This document shows, piece by piece, positions 45,476-54,222 of a stretch of DNA of 64,000 nt (positions within the stretch are counted from its first letter, which is position 1; the number at the start of each line of letters is the position of its first letter). The stretch is taken from contig NZ_CP139781.1 in the NCBI RefSeq assembly GCF_019679435.2, positions 4,708,001 to 4,772,000 on the forward strand, written 5' to 3'. The notes under the pieces were generated by a model that was not told where the DNA came from, made no database searches, and saw nothing but the letters and a program-made list of their open reading frames with translations. This DNA is from Actomonas aquatica. Its GTDB lineage: Bacteria; Verrucomicrobiota; Verrucomicrobiia; Opitutales; Opitutaceae. Position numbers and translations under genes: made by a program.

Positions 45476-47137
45476 GTGCAATCGCCGTGGGCGGCGGCGG
45501 GGCTGTGCGCGCTCGTCGGTTTGGTGGTGTTTCAGGTCTGGGGTAACGCGGTGCGCGGTTACATTGATACGCCGTCGGTGTTTTGGTGGTGGGGCTGGCA
45601 GTGGTTCAACGAAGGTTCGGAGGCCGAGCATGGTCCGCTGCTGGTGGCGCTGGCGGTGTGGCTGGTGTGGCGGAACCTTTCCAAGGATGAAGTAAGAAGT
45701 AAGAAGTTTGAAGTGGGGGAAGTGTGGCCGGGGGTGGTGGCGATGGTGGGGGCACTGGGGCTGCATGCGCTGGGGTTTGTGGTGCAGCAGACCCGCATCT
45801 CGATCTTGGCGGTGTTGTTGTTTGCGTGGGGCGTGGCGCGGCTGGGTGGCGGGGCACGCTGGGGACGGGCGACGGTGTTTCCGCTCGCGCTGCTGTTGTT
45901 TGCGATCCCCTTGGGCGTGCTGGATGCGGTGGGCTTTCATCTGCGGCTGGGCGTGATCACGACGACGGAACTGATCGCGCGGGCGGCCGGCATAGAGGTG
46001 GTGCGCAACGGCACGCAGCTCTTCGCGCCGGATGGCAGTTACCAATACGACGTGGCGGCGGCGTGTTCGGGCGTGCGTTCCTTGCTGGCGCTCCTGGCGC
46101 TGTCGGCGCTTATCGCCTACGTGTGGGTGCGAGCGTGGTGGCGGCGCGGGGCGGTGTTTTTATTGGCGTTCCCGCTGACCTTTGTGGGCAACGTGGTGCG
46201 GATCGGCGCGATCGTTTTTGCGGGGGAGTGGTTCGGGCAACGGGCCGGTGAGATCGTGCACGACTGGGCGGGCTTTCTGGTGTTTGTGATCGTGCTGGGG
46301 GGCGTGTTGGCGGTCAGCACGTGGTTGGCGAAGGGCGAGAGCGAGGGTGGAGCGACGGAGAAGGTGGCCGGAGGACCGGGGGCGGCGACCCCGGCTACAG
46401 CGGAGACGGGTGTCGTGCGAGGCTCGCGGGCCTGGCGGGCCGCGGCGGTGGTGGGGTTGGCGGCGGTGGGGACCGTGAATTTTTTGGTGCGGGTGGATGC
46501 GTGGGCGGTGCGGGCGGAGGCGGGGATCCGGCTCGCGCCGGATGGGATGAACCCGGCGGAGTTGCCGACCTTTGTGGGCACGGAGTGGATCGGCCGGGAA
46601 ACCGAGGTGACGCAGGTCGAGCGCGAGACCTTGCCGGCGGACACGGGTTACTCGCGGCGGCTGTATGTGTCGGTGAATGACCGGCGCGAGCAGGTGCTCA
46701 TCTCCATTGTGTTGAGTGGGCAGGACCGGACTTCGATTCACCGGCCGGAGATCTGTTTGGTGGGGCAGGGCTGGAGTATCGGGACGCGCGAGGAGGCGGA
46801 GTTTAGCGATGCGCTGGGGCATGTCGTGCCGGCGGCGTTGTTGCGTTTGCAGCGCGAGGTGACGCGGCGGGATGGGGCGCGCGTGGAGGTGCCGGCGTTG
46901 TTTGCTTATTGGTTTGTGGGGCGGGACCGGGTGGCGACGACCACGGCGGAACGGCTGTGGTATACGGCGCTCAATCGGCTGCGGCTGCGGCCCGATCGTT
47001 GGGCGTATGTGGTGGCGCGAACAGTGCAACTCGATGGCGAATCCGAGGCCGATGCGCGGGCGCGAATGGAAGCGGTGGTGGAGCAGTTGTTGCCGCAACT
47101 CGTCCCAGCTGCAGACGAGCAACAACTCCGTGGTTGA
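45476..47137 (+). CDS. Exosortase fused to EpsI-type domain
   Basis: The product has 553 residues from the GTG at 45476 (GTG at 45440 is the alternative; no ATG fits). Residues about 5-285 form the polytopic exosortase. The catalytic triad is visible: Cys197 in [13 protein letters not shown], Arg242 in [10 protein letters not shown] and His262 in [12 protein letters not shown]. Residues about 320-553 are an EpsI/DUF3485-like domain ([32 protein letters not shown]). Exosortases cleave PEP-CTERM proteins in the inner membrane; a substrate gene is at 1-927. Two dispersed repeats are translated in frame, one at residues 70-80 and one in the linker at 301-308. It lies beside polysaccharide genes, as is usual for exosortases. 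Confidence 0.9.
   Translation: MQSPWAAAGLCALVGLVVFQVWGNAVRGYIDTPSVFWWWGWQWFNEGSEAEHGPLLVALAVWLVWRNLSKDEVRSKKFEVGEVWPGVVAMVGALGLHALGFVVQQTRISILAVLLFAWGVARLGGGARWGRATVFPLALLLFAIPLGVLDAVGFHLRLGVITTTELIARAAGIEVVRNGTQLFAPDGSYQYDVAAACSGVRSLLALLALSALIAYVWVRAWWRRGAVFLLAFPLTFVGNVVRIGAIVFAGEWFGQRAGEIVHDWAGFLVFVIVLGGVLAVSTWLAKGESEGGATEKVAGGPGAATPATAETGVVRGSRAWRAAAVVGLAAVGTVNFLVRVDAWAVRAEAGIRLAPDGMNPAELPTFVGTEWIGRETEVTQVERETLPADTGYSRRLYVSVNDRREQVLISIVLSGQDRTSIHRPEICLVGQGWSIGTREEAEFSDALGHVVPAALLRLQREVTRRDGARVEVPALFAYWFVGRDRVATTTAERLWYTALNRLRLRPDRWAYVVARTVQLDGESEADARARMEAVVEQLLPQLVPAADEQQLRG
45683..45715 (-). repeat. Low-complexity heptad-like repeat inside exosortase gene
   Basis: On minus this reads as ACTTC-type units (CTTACTTCTTACTTCATCC), unlike the GC-rich surroundings. 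A related T-rich tract lies at 48824-48857 before queF. It encodes [11 protein letters not shown] in a cytoplasmic loop after the first exosortase helices. Confidence 0.6.
46376..46399 (-). repeat. GTAG-headed REP unit inside exosortase gene, family C
   Basis: On minus: TGTAG followed by CCGGGG, a 7-base loop and CCCCGG. The unit is translated in frame on plus as P-G-A-A-T-P-A-T in the linker between exosortase and EpsI domains. The head matches those of the intergenic REP families. Confidence 0.6.
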
Positions 47138-47171
47138 ACTTTGATTTAAGGCCCGCACGCTGCGCAGCTCC

Positions 47172-48752
47172 TTGCAATCAGCCAGCGCCGCCGACTTAGC
47201 CTTGTTGATAGCCGAGGGTGATCCAGTAAACTGGTCGCTCGCGGCTGCGTTGGTGTTGGGCATGGGCGGAGGCTTTTTGGTGGTGTGGCTGTTGTCGCGC
47301 AACACGCGTCGCCAAGCGCATTTACAGGCGGAACAGGTCATCGAAGTGGCCCGTCGCGAAGCGGCGGTGGCGGCCGAGGAAATCAAGCAGGCGGCCGAAA
47401 AGGATCTCGCCACGCGGCGCACTGCGCTCAACCGCGAGTTCGATCGGCGCGACATTGAGATCGATGTGCGCCTGCGGGAAATTCGTTCGCACGAGGAATC
47501 TTTGGCGGCCTTGGATTTTGAGCTGGAGGAAAAAGGGGAGCGCCTGAAGCGCGAAGCGGCGGCGATCAAACAGGCCCGGGATTCGATCCGCGATCAGGCG
47601 AAATCGCTGCGCAAGCGTCTCGAAGGTGTGGCGCAGATGGACGCCGAGGAAATCAGCGCGGCGCTGCGCGAGGAGGTCATGATCGAGTGCCAAGACGAGT
47701 TGCGCGCGCTGCGTCGCCAGATTCTCGAGCGCTCGGAGCAGGACATTAACAACGAGGCGCGGCGCATCCTCATCGCATCGATGCAGCGGCTCTCCTCGCA
47801 GCCCAACAATGATCTCACCGCGACGATCGTGCAGCTGCCGAGCGAGGACATGAAGGGCCGCATCATCGGTCGCGAAGGGCGCAACATTAAGTCCTTTGAG
47901 TCTTCGACCGGCGTCACGCTGCTCATTGATGAGTCGCCGCAGATGGTGCTCATCTCGTCCTTCGACCCGGTGCGTCGCGAAGTGGCGCGCGTGGCGTTGG
48001 AGGCCCTCGTGAAGGATGGCCGCATTCATCCGGCCAACATCGAGGACTTCGTGCAGCAGGCGCGGGATGAGATCGGCCTGAAGGTGCAGCAAGCCGGTGA
48101 AGACGCGGTGACGCAGCTCAGCATCAACGGCCTGCACCCCGAGATCATCAAACTGCTGGGTCGCCTGAAGTATCGCTTTTCCTACACCCAGAACGCCCTC
48201 GATCACTCCATCGAGGTCGGTCAACTCTGCTCGATGCTCGCGAGCGAGCTCGGGCTGGATCCCCAGGTGGCGAAACGCGCCGGCCTGTTGCACGACATCG
48301 GCAAAGGCATCGAGGGGGATTACGAAGGCAGCCACGCGGCCATCGGCGCGGAGTTTGTGAAGCGCCACGGCGAGACTGCCACGGTGGTTAACGCCATCGC
48401 GGCCCACCACGAAGAGGTGGCGCCGGAAACGATTTACGCGGGCTTGGTGATTCTGGCCGACACGGTTTCGGCGGTGCGCCCGGGCGCGCGGGCGGAGTCG
48501 ATGTCGAGCTACATTCAGCGACTCGATCGTCTGGAGAAAATGGCCAAGAAGATCGACGGTGTGCGTCAGGCCTACGCCATCCAGGCGGGTCGCGAAGTGC
48601 GTGTGGTGGTGAATCCGAACGTGGTGAGCGACGACCAGGCGGGCGAGATCGCCAAGAAGTTGCGTCAGCGCATCGAGGACGAATTGCAGTATCCGAGCAC
48701 GATCCGCGTGACCGTGATCCGCGAGAGCCGCTACACCGAAACCGCCACGTAA
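47172..48752 (+). CDS. rny: Ribonuclease Y
   Basis: The product has 526 residues with a TTG start at 47172 (uncertain; no ATG is available before the membrane helix). An N-terminal transmembrane helix (about 22-41) is followed by a long charged coiled coil (about 45-195), a KH domain (GRIIGREGRNIKSFESSTGV) and an HD domain (HDIGKGIEGDYEGSHA, AHHEEVAPETIYAGLVILAD). The C-terminus EDELQYPSTIRVTVIRESR is diagnostic. RNase Y is a membrane-anchored endoribonuclease that starts mRNA decay. Only 34 bases separate it from the exosortase gene. Ribonuclease G/E is also encoded in this window, so this organism has both systems. Confidence 0.95.
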   Translation: MQSASAADLALLIAEGDPVNWSLAAALVLGMGGGFLVVWLLSRNTRRQAHLQAEQVIEVARREAAVAAEEIKQAAEKDLATRRTALNREFDRRDIEIDVRLREIRSHEESLAALDFELEEKGERLKREAAAIKQARDSIRDQAKSLRKRLEGVAQMDAEEISAALREEVMIECQDELRALRRQILERSEQDINNEARRILIASMQRLSSQPNNDLTATIVQLPSEDMKGRIIGREGRNIKSFESSTGVTLLIDESPQMVLISSFDPVRREVARVALEALVKDGRIHPANIEDFVQQARDEIGLKVQQAGEDAVTQLSINGLHPEIIKLLGRLKYRFSYTQNALDHSIEVGQLCSMLASELGLDPQVAKRAGLLHDIGKGIEGDYEGSHAAIGAEFVKRHGETATVVNAIAAHHEEVAPETIYAGLVILADTVSAVRPGARAESMSSYIQRLDRLEKMAKKIDGVRQAYAIQAGREVRVVVNPNVVSDDQAGEIAKKLRQRIEDELQYPSTIRVTVIRESRYTETAT

Positions 48753-48863
48753 GCGCCGCGGGCGGCGCAAGGGGTCAAGGGCCAAGTGCTCAAGTGACAG
48801 GCAGAATCGGAGCTACCGTCGCTCTTGATACTTGGTCACTTCTACCTTGTTACTTCCTCCATC

Positions 48864-49220
48864 ATGGCAGACCCGAAGATTCTTGAGACCTTTCCCAATC
48901 CGGCGCCGCAGCGGGATTTTCTGATCGAACACACGCATCACGAGTTCACCTCGCTGTGTCCGATGACCGGGCACCCGGACTTCGCCAACATCACCGTGCG
49001 TTATGTGGCCGACAAAACCTGCGTGGAGCTCAAGTCGCTGAAGCTCTACTTCCACGCCTACCGCAACGAGGGCATCTTCTTCGAGGCCGCGACCAACCAG
49101 ATCTGCGACGACCTGGGCGCGGCGCTGCAACCGCGCTCGCTGGTGATTGTGGCGGATTGGAAGGCCCGAGGCGGTTTCAGCTCGCGCGTCACCGCCGAGT
49201 GGATACAGCCATCGGACTGA
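48864..49220 (+). CDS. queF: NADPH-dependent preQ0 reductase QueF
   Basis: The product has 118 residues, the short (unimodular, YkvM-type) form. QueF reduces 7-cyano-7-deazaguanine (preQ0) to preQ1 in queuosine biosynthesis. Family motifs: catalytic Cys32 in SLCPMTGHPDF with Asp39, and the QueF signature ELKSLKLYFHAYRNEGIFFE (about 55-74) that binds NADPH. The Met at 48864 is chosen; the region just upstream (48824-48857) is a T-rich dispersed repeat that would be odd as coding sequence. A run of seven T's follows the stop. No preQ1 riboswitch is visible upstream. Confidence 0.95.
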   Translation: MADPKILETFPNPAPQRDFLIEHTHHEFTSLCPMTGHPDFANITVRYVADKTCVELKSLKLYFHAYRNEGIFFEAATNQICDDLGAALQPRSLVIVADWKARGGFSSRVTAEWIQPSD

Positions 49221-49225
49221 TTTTT

Positions 49226-49364
49226 TTAAACCACGGATGCTCCCAAGGCGCACAAGTGGACACGGATGGCCTCACTAACGTTCGGCTGTAGAGATAAATT
49301 CTGGATCCGTGCAGGTGCGTAGCCGGTAGGCGAAGCCATCCGTGTCCATCTGTGGTTTTAAACC
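49226..49364. repeat. Terminal-inverted-repeat element between queF and MFS gene
   Basis: The left end (TTTAAACCACGGATG ... GGACACGGATGGC) and right end (on minus TTTAAAACCACAGATGGACA then CGGATGGC) are inverted copies; the left carries an 18-base insertion. The 139-base unit starts six bases after queF and ends ten bases before the MFS start. The CCACGGATG/CACGGATG theme also appears near 30050. Confidence 0.65.
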
Positions 49365-49374
49365 CAACACCATC

Positions 49375-50784
49375 ATGAGTTCTCTGTTCGATCTGCCGGT
49401 GGATCATCCGGTGCGGAAACGCGCGGTGATTCGGCGTAGCCTCAAGATGAGTTCCTTCGAGGCGGTGCTGGCGATGCCCTTGGTCTACACGGGTCAGCCG
49501 GCCAACCTCGTGTTGGCGGCTTTGTTGGCGCAGGGGCTCAAGCTCGACCCGGGAGCCTACGGTCTGGTCGTGTCGCTGCCGTTTTGGTGCAACATGCTGC
49601 AGCTCTTCATCACCCCGGTGCTGGGGCGGTGGTTTGCGATGCGCTCGGTGTTCATCTGGGCGATCTGGTTGCACATTGCCTGCTGGTCGGGTTTCGCGAG
49701 CACACTGCTGATCGCGCCGGAGTGGGCGATGGCGCATGCGGTGCCGCTCTCGGTGGGTTTTGTGGGCGCGGCCGGTATGGTGGCGGCGGTGATGGGCGTG
49801 GCGTGGACGGCTTACATGCAGGCGTGGGTGCCGGCACGGGTGCGGGGTAAATACTTCGCCCGGCGTAACCGGTTGGCGCAGGCGTCCAACTTCATCTTTC
49901 TCCTGCTGGCGGGTTGGGCGCTGATGAATCCATCGCTCGATGTGCTGGCCGGGTTGATCCTTTTCGCGTGTTGGACGCGGGCCATCTCGGCGGTGGTGGC
50001 GGCGCGCACGCAGGCCGCGGGCGATCCGGTCGCACCGGAGCGCGTGTCGTGGCTGAAGCAGTGGAACGACCTGCGGCAAAACAAACGTTACCTGCGCTCG
50101 GTGGTGTTTGTGGCGGCTTGGATGGCGGTGCTGAACGGCTTCGGCGCGTTTCAGCCGGTATTCATGCTGACGGTGCTCACCGACAACGCAGGCGTGGCGA
50201 GTCTGCCGCTGGCGTTGTCATTGCTCTTCGGCGCGCTGGCGCTGCCGGCGTGGGGTCATCTGCTCGACCGCTACGGTGCCCGGCCGGTGTTGTTCAACGC
50301 GGTGGCGCTGTGGGCGTTGATTGGATTGCCGTGGATGTTTGTGACCAAGGAAAGCCAGTGGCTGCTCTACGTGGTGTGGGCGTTCACGGGCGCGGTGAAT
50401 GCGGGCATCGTGATCGGTCAGCTCAACCTGCTCATGAAGCTGGTGCCGCCGGAGTGCAAAGCGCTCGCGGTGGGCCTGAACATCGCGGCGGGTTCGGTGG
50501 GCACGGCGATCGCGCCGATCCTTACGGGGCAATTGCTCGAGTGGGTGATGGCGCAGGGGTGGTCGGACCTGCGCACCTACCATGCCTTTTTCGCGACCAT
50601 GCCGTTCTTCGCGATCGGAGTTTTGATTCTACTGCGCAAGGTGGAGGAACCGCGTTCGGCGCCGGTCAATCACGTGCTCGGTGCGCTGCGTAATGCGCGC
50701 ACGCTGGGGGCGGCGCTCGGTCTGGGCTTCATCTCGCAGTCGCTGTTCACGCCGCGCGGTCCGGGCAAGCGCAGCGAGTATTGA
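49375..50784 (+). CDS. MFS transporter
   Basis: The product has 469 residues with about 12 hydrophobic segments. An MFS-like loop (PARVRGKYFARRNRLAQ) lies after helices 4-5, and the second half starts at LRQNKRYLRSVVFVAAWM and shows ALPAWGHLLDRYGARPVLF, the D-R-x-G-x-R loop. Helix 11 shows GLNIAAGSVGTAIAPILTGQ. It resembles MFS_1 proteins common in Verrucomicrobiota and Planctomycetes, whose substrates are unknown. The Met at 49375 follows the TIR-type repeat directly, so that repeat may supply its 5' untranslated region. The following gene begins 83 bases downstream. Confidence 0.8.
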   Translation: MSSLFDLPVDHPVRKRAVIRRSLKMSSFEAVLAMPLVYTGQPANLVLAALLAQGLKLDPGAYGLVVSLPFWCNMLQLFITPVLGRWFAMRSVFIWAIWLHIACWSGFASTLLIAPEWAMAHAVPLSVGFVGAAGMVAAVMGVAWTAYMQAWVPARVRGKYFARRNRLAQASNFIFLLLAGWALMNPSLDVLAGLILFACWTRAISAVVAARTQAAGDPVAPERVSWLKQWNDLRQNKRYLRSVVFVAAWMAVLNGFGAFQPVFMLTVLTDNAGVASLPLALSLLFGALALPAWGHLLDRYGARPVLFNAVALWALIGLPWMFVTKESQWLLYVVWAFTGAVNAGIVIGQLNLLMKLVPPECKALAVGLNIAAGSVGTAIAPILTGQLLEWVMAQGWSDLRTYHAFFATMPFFAIGVLILLRKVEEPRSAPVNHVLGALRNARTLGAALGLGFISQSLFTPRGPGKRSEY

Positions 50785-50866
50785 GCGCGGCGAATCCGGG
50801 CGCGGCGGGCACGGAATCGGGCCTCGCCACCGGTCGGGATGGTGTGCACGGTGCGGCGTTTTCCCG

Positions 50867-51604
50867 ATGTTGAACGAGTTGTTAAAAGAGCTTTCCACGG
50901 GCTGGGTTTGGGCCGCGATTCCCGTGTTGATCATCTCTGGCGTGCGCCTGTTTCGCTACCGCTTCCGGCGGCGGTATTCGAAATTCACGCTCATCAAGGT
51001 GGTGCGGCTGCGCTTCAAGTCGCATGGTCATCCGCCCTTTTACACCCGCAAGATGCAGACGAAGGAGGCGGAGCCGGAGGAGGTCTTTGATGAGGCTTGG
51101 ATGCTCAATGGGGCGCTGTGCAACTACCACGTCGACATGCGGCCGATCCTCATCAGCTCGTCGGGAGCGTCCGATGCCTACCAGATTTTGCCGTGTGTTT
51201 CCGGGGCGGCGGATATCCGGCCGCATCGTTCGCAGATGACCGGGTTCTCCAGCTTTTCCAGCAAGGAAAAGACCGACCGATTGGCGGCGCTGGGAGTGCT
51301 GGTGAACGGCCTGCAGGACGAGAAGGATTGGGAGTATGCGACCACGGCCCAATATCACGGCCAGGACTTGTCGCTGGTGGTGGACTTTTCGTCGGTGGCC
51401 GATGTGGAGGCCGTCGTCACGCAAGTCACCGCGGTGCATCGCCGCAGCGTGGGAGGCGGCGTTGAAGAGAAGCCGGTGGCGGTGACCATGGTGGGCTCGG
51501 CGATTTATTCGGCCGAGATGAAGCAAGCCGAACAGGACGACGTGTTGGCGCTACGTTTTCGCTTCAACCGGGACGGGGTGAAGCTGCACGATGGCGGGGT
51601 ATGA
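50867..51604 (+). CDS. Unknown membrane-anchored protein
   Basis: The product has 245 residues and I recognise no family. One N-terminal transmembrane helix (VWAAIPVLIISGVRLF) is followed by a very basic stretch (RYRFRRRYSKFTLIKVVRLRFK), which by the positive-inside rule puts the remaining 210 residues in the cytoplasm. The soluble part is rich in beta-strand patterns (VAVTMVGSAIYSAEM, VLALRFRFNRDGV) and contains no obvious catalytic motif. The Met at 50867 is chosen over earlier ones because the upstream residues are Arg/Ser-rich. It is followed by the gamma-glutamylcyclotransferase-like gene after 25 bases. Confidence 0.65.
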   Translation: MLNELLKELSTGWVWAAIPVLIISGVRLFRYRFRRRYSKFTLIKVVRLRFKSHGHPPFYTRKMQTKEAEPEEVFDEAWMLNGALCNYHVDMRPILISSSGASDAYQILPCVSGAADIRPHRSQMTGFSSFSSKEKTDRLAALGVLVNGLQDEKDWEYATTAQYHGQDLSLVVDFSSVADVEAVVTQVTAVHRRSVGGGVEEKPVAVTMVGSAIYSAEMKQAEQDDVLALRFRFNRDGVKLHDGGV

Positions 51605-51629
51605 CGTCTGAGCTGTTGGATTCGATCCG

Positions 51630-52268
51630 ATGAGTGGCGCGCGGCTGGCAGCGGGGCCCGACGAGGTGGCGATGTTTGGCTTCGGCTCGTTGCTCCTGCG
51701 CGAGAGCATCGCGAAGTCCTTGGGGCGGCCGTATGAGGGGCCGCTCCACGAGGTCGAGCTGGTGGGGTGGACGCGGCGCTGGAATGTCTCGATGCCCAAC
51801 CGCGCCTTCTACGCGGAGACGACAGAGGGCGAGCTCTGGCCGGAGAAGATCCTGTATCTCAACATCGTGCGGCAGGCCGGCGCGCGGATGAACGGCGTGG
51901 TGATGGTCGTGCGGCGTAGTGACCTCGCCAGCATGGATCGACGGGAGAGCGTTTACGACCGGGTGGATGTGGCGGCCGATCTGGCGGGGCTGGACGTGCC
52001 GTCCGGCACGCCGGTGTATGCCTATTCCGGGCAGGCGGCGCACTGTATTAAAACTTACACTACGCTGGCGGAGATGGGCCTGCGGCAGACCTACCTCGAC
52101 GGCGTGAACCGGGCACTGGCGGCGATGTCGCAGGATTATCAGACGGCGTTCGCCGCGAGCACCGAAGCGGTGCCGCAGGAGCTGGTGTTCGCCGACCAAC
52201 TCAAGGCGGGCGAAGACCCGTTTGGCTACGACAAGGTGAAACGCGAGCGCAAGACGGGCGACGGGTAA
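51630..52268 (+). CDS. Gamma-glutamylcyclotransferase-like (AIG2/ChaC fold) protein
   Basis: The product has 212 residues. The substrate-loop motif of the fold is MFGFGSLLLRESI (usual form Y/F-G-S-N/L-L) at about 15-27. VELVGWTRRWNVSM and the RRESVYDRVDV segment, whose Glu is a plausible catalytic acid/base, fit the same fold. Enzymes of this family turn gamma-glutamyl amines or glutathione into 5-oxoproline, but many members are uncharacterised. The C-terminal 80 residues are helical and end in a charged tail. Substrate assignment is not possible. Confidence 0.75.
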   Translation: MSGARLAAGPDEVAMFGFGSLLLRESIAKSLGRPYEGPLHEVELVGWTRRWNVSMPNRAFYAETTEGELWPEKILYLNIVRQAGARMNGVVMVVRRSDLASMDRRESVYDRVDVAADLAGLDVPSGTPVYAYSGQAAHCIKTYTTLAEMGLRQTYLDGVNRALAAMSQDYQTAFAASTEAVPQELVFADQLKAGEDPFGYDKVKRERKTGDG

Positions 52269-52307
52269 TTTGCACGATCCGGGCACCGCTGCCGCCAAGG
52301 CGGGTTT

Positions 52308-52499
52308 ATGCCGGGCATGAACGTGCTCACCATCCTCCTCTGTATCGTCCTCCCGCCGGTAGCCGTCGCGATTAAGCGCGGCATTGGCGGCGACTTCGTC
52401 ATCAACCTGTTGCTCACCCTCATCATGTGGCTGCCGGGCGCGATCCACGCCATTCTGGTGTGCAACAATAGCAGCAGCTCGTCCTCGGCGACGGCTTAG
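52308..52499 (+). CDS. Pmp3/YqaE-type small membrane protein
   Basis: The product has 63 residues. The family signature is clear: an N-terminal helix (VLTILLCIVLPPVAVAI), the short K-R-G loop with G-G-D-F, then a second helix (INLLLTLIMWLPGAIHAIL). The family (UPF0057) is linked to membrane potential and salt or cold stress in other organisms. AAGG lies seven bases upstream of the ATG. The C-terminal tail is a run of six Ser then ATA. A REP unit follows within 40 bases and the next gene converges. Confidence 0.88.
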   Translation: MPGMNVLTILLCIVLPPVAVAIKRGIGGDFVINLLLTLIMWLPGAIHAILVCNNSSSSSSATA

Positions 52500-52535
52500 A
52501 GCGGAGTCGGGCAGAGGCGCCGTTGCGGTCACGCT

Positions 52536-52572
52536 TGGGCCACGCTTTCGCCTTCGGCTCAAGCGCAGCTAC
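52536..52572 (-). repeat. Single REP unit, family A
   Basis: On minus: GTAGCTGCGCTTGAGCCGAA followed by GGCGAAAGCGTGGCCCA. It lies three bases after the stop of the peptide-binding lipoprotein gene, in the convergent gap. Confidence 0.75.
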
Positions 52573-52575
52573 TTG

Positions 52576-54222
52576 TCAGGGACTGTCGGCCGCCGGTGCC
52601 TCCAGCCAGACCGTGCGGTAGTCGGCGCGGTCCATGGGGTTTTCTTGCAGTCCGCGCACGGCCGGGTGGCGGAGGTAGCTGACGTTTTGATTGGCCAGCG
52701 GCACGATGGGCATCGCCTGCATGAGCAGATGCTCGGCTTCCCGCAGGGCGGCGGCGCGGTCGGCGGGATCGCGCAGCGTGGCCGCGTGATCGAGGGCGGC
52801 GTCGTAGGCGGGATCGGACCATCCGGTGAAGTTCCATCCGGAGTCCGTCCGCCACAGGTCGAGGAAGGCCGTGGCATCGGCGTAGTCGGCCACCCAACCG
52901 CCGGCGGCCACCGTGTATTCGCCGTGTTGCAGGCGGCTCCAATGCACGCGGCTCTCGCTCACCAGAATCTCCACTTGGATGCCGAGGCCGTCTTTCCACT
53001 GGGCCTGCAAGATCTCGGCCAGCATGCGGGTGCCGCCGGATTCGGTGCTGAGTTCGAGCACGGGAAAACCGTCGCCATTCGGGTAGCCCGCGGCGGCGAG
53101 TTCGGCGCGGGCTGCGGCCAAATCGTCGGAGAAATCGGCGGTGGTCGGATAGCCGGTCAGGCTGGTCGGCACCACCCGGTGAGCCGGCGTGGCGTCGTCA
53201 AAATAGACGCGGGCGGTGATGGCTTCACGGTCGAGAGCGAGCGCCAGTGCACGGCGCACACGCGGATCGTCGAGCGGCGGATGGCGGGTATTGAGGTTCA
53301 CAAACCGTGCGATGAGCGAAGGCACTTCGCGGAGCAGGCTGGCCTCGCCTTGTTCGCGATAAACGGGGAGGCGCGACGGCGGCACGCGCTCGGTGCGATG
53401 GAGTTGGCCGGCGCGAAAAGCGCGCTCGGCGCTCTCGAGGTTGTCGTAGGCGTGGTAAACCACCGCGTTGAGGCGGACGTGGGAGGCGTCCCAGTAGTTG
53501 GGCGATTTTTCGAGGCGGATGACGTCGTTAGGGCGCCACTCGGTGAGGTGGAAGGGGCCGTTGGTCACCATGGTGCCGGGTTTGGTCCAGCCGGTGCCGC
53601 GGGCGGTGGCGGAGCCGACGGACTCGACGGTGGCCCGATGCACGGGGGCCCACACCGGGTTGTTGGCGACGATGACCGGAAAGTAGGGGGTCGGCTGGTT
53701 CAGGGTGATGGTTACGGTGGAGGCATCGGGGGCACCGAAACCGACGGTGGTAAAGTCATTGCTGCGACCAGCCGCGAAATCGCTCGCGCCCACCACGTTG
53801 TCGAAGAGGAAGGTGTATTGGGAGCCGAGCGCCGGGGAGAGCACACGTTGCCAACTGAAGAGGAAGTCGGCGGCGGTGACGGGGTCGCCATTCGACCAGC
53901 GGGCGTCGGGGCGCAGATGAAAGGTGTAGGTGAGGCCATCGGCGGAGACGTCCCAACGCGCGGCCACGCCGGGGCGGGCCTCGAGGGTGGTGGGATCGGC
54001 GATGAGCAGACCCTCGAACAGCATGGGCACGATTTTGAAATCGGGCGGCGCGTTGATGATGGCCGGATCCAGTTCGCTCGGTTCGCCGGTGCTGGCGACG
54101 TGCAGGGTCTGGGTGGCGATGGCGGCCTCGGCGATCGATTCACGGCGACCGCAGCCGGAGGCGAGAACGGCGCCGGCGACGAGGGTAAGCAGGACGAACA
54201 GGCGCAGGCGGGGGAGCGGCAT
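52576..54222 (-). CDS. Peptide-binding lipoprotein (OppA/SBP_bac_5)
   Basis: The product has 548 residues. A lipoprotein signal (LFVLLTLVAGAVLASGCG) has lipobox Cys at LASGC. The mature part is a full-length family 5 solute-binding protein: TLHVASTGEPSELDPAIINA at the start, the signature WDVSADGLTYTFHLRPDARW, then YWDASHVRLNAVVYHAYDN. It captures oligopeptides for an ABC importer, but no permease or ATPase genes are in the window. Its ATG shares a base with the stop of the ilvA-like gene (TGATG), so translation of the two is coupled. The start at 54222 is therefore secure; longer frames extend into ilvA. Confidence 0.92.
   Translation of the reverse strand: MPLPRLRLFVLLTLVAGAVLASGCGRRESIAEAAIATQTLHVASTGEPSELDPAIINAPPDFKIVPMLFEGLLIADPTTLEARPGVAARWDVSADGLTYTFHLRPDARWSNGDPVTAADFLFSWQRVLSPALGSQYTFLFDNVVGASDFAAGRSNDFTTVGFGAPDASTVTITLNQPTPYFPVIVANNPVWAPVHRATVESVGSATARGTGWTKPGTMVTNGPFHLTEWRPNDVIRLEKSPNYWDASHVRLNAVVYHAYDNLESAERAFRAGQLHRTERVPPSRLPVYREQGEASLLREVPSLIARFVNLNTRHPPLDDPRVRRALALALDREAITARVYFDDATPAHRVVPTSLTGYPTTADFSDDLAAARAELAAAGYPNGDGFPVLELSTESGGTRMLAEILQAQWKDGLGIQVEILVSESRVHWSRLQHGEYTVAAGGWVADYADATAFLDLWRTDSGWNFTGWSDPAYDAALDHAATLRDPADRAAALREAEHLLMQAMPIVPLANQNVSYLRHPAVRGLQENPMDRADYRTVWLEAPAADSP

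Noticed and set aside
48753..48863. preQ1 riboswitch before queF
   Set aside because: The gap is a T-rich dispersed repeat and lacks the preQ1-I/II hairpin and A-rich tail.
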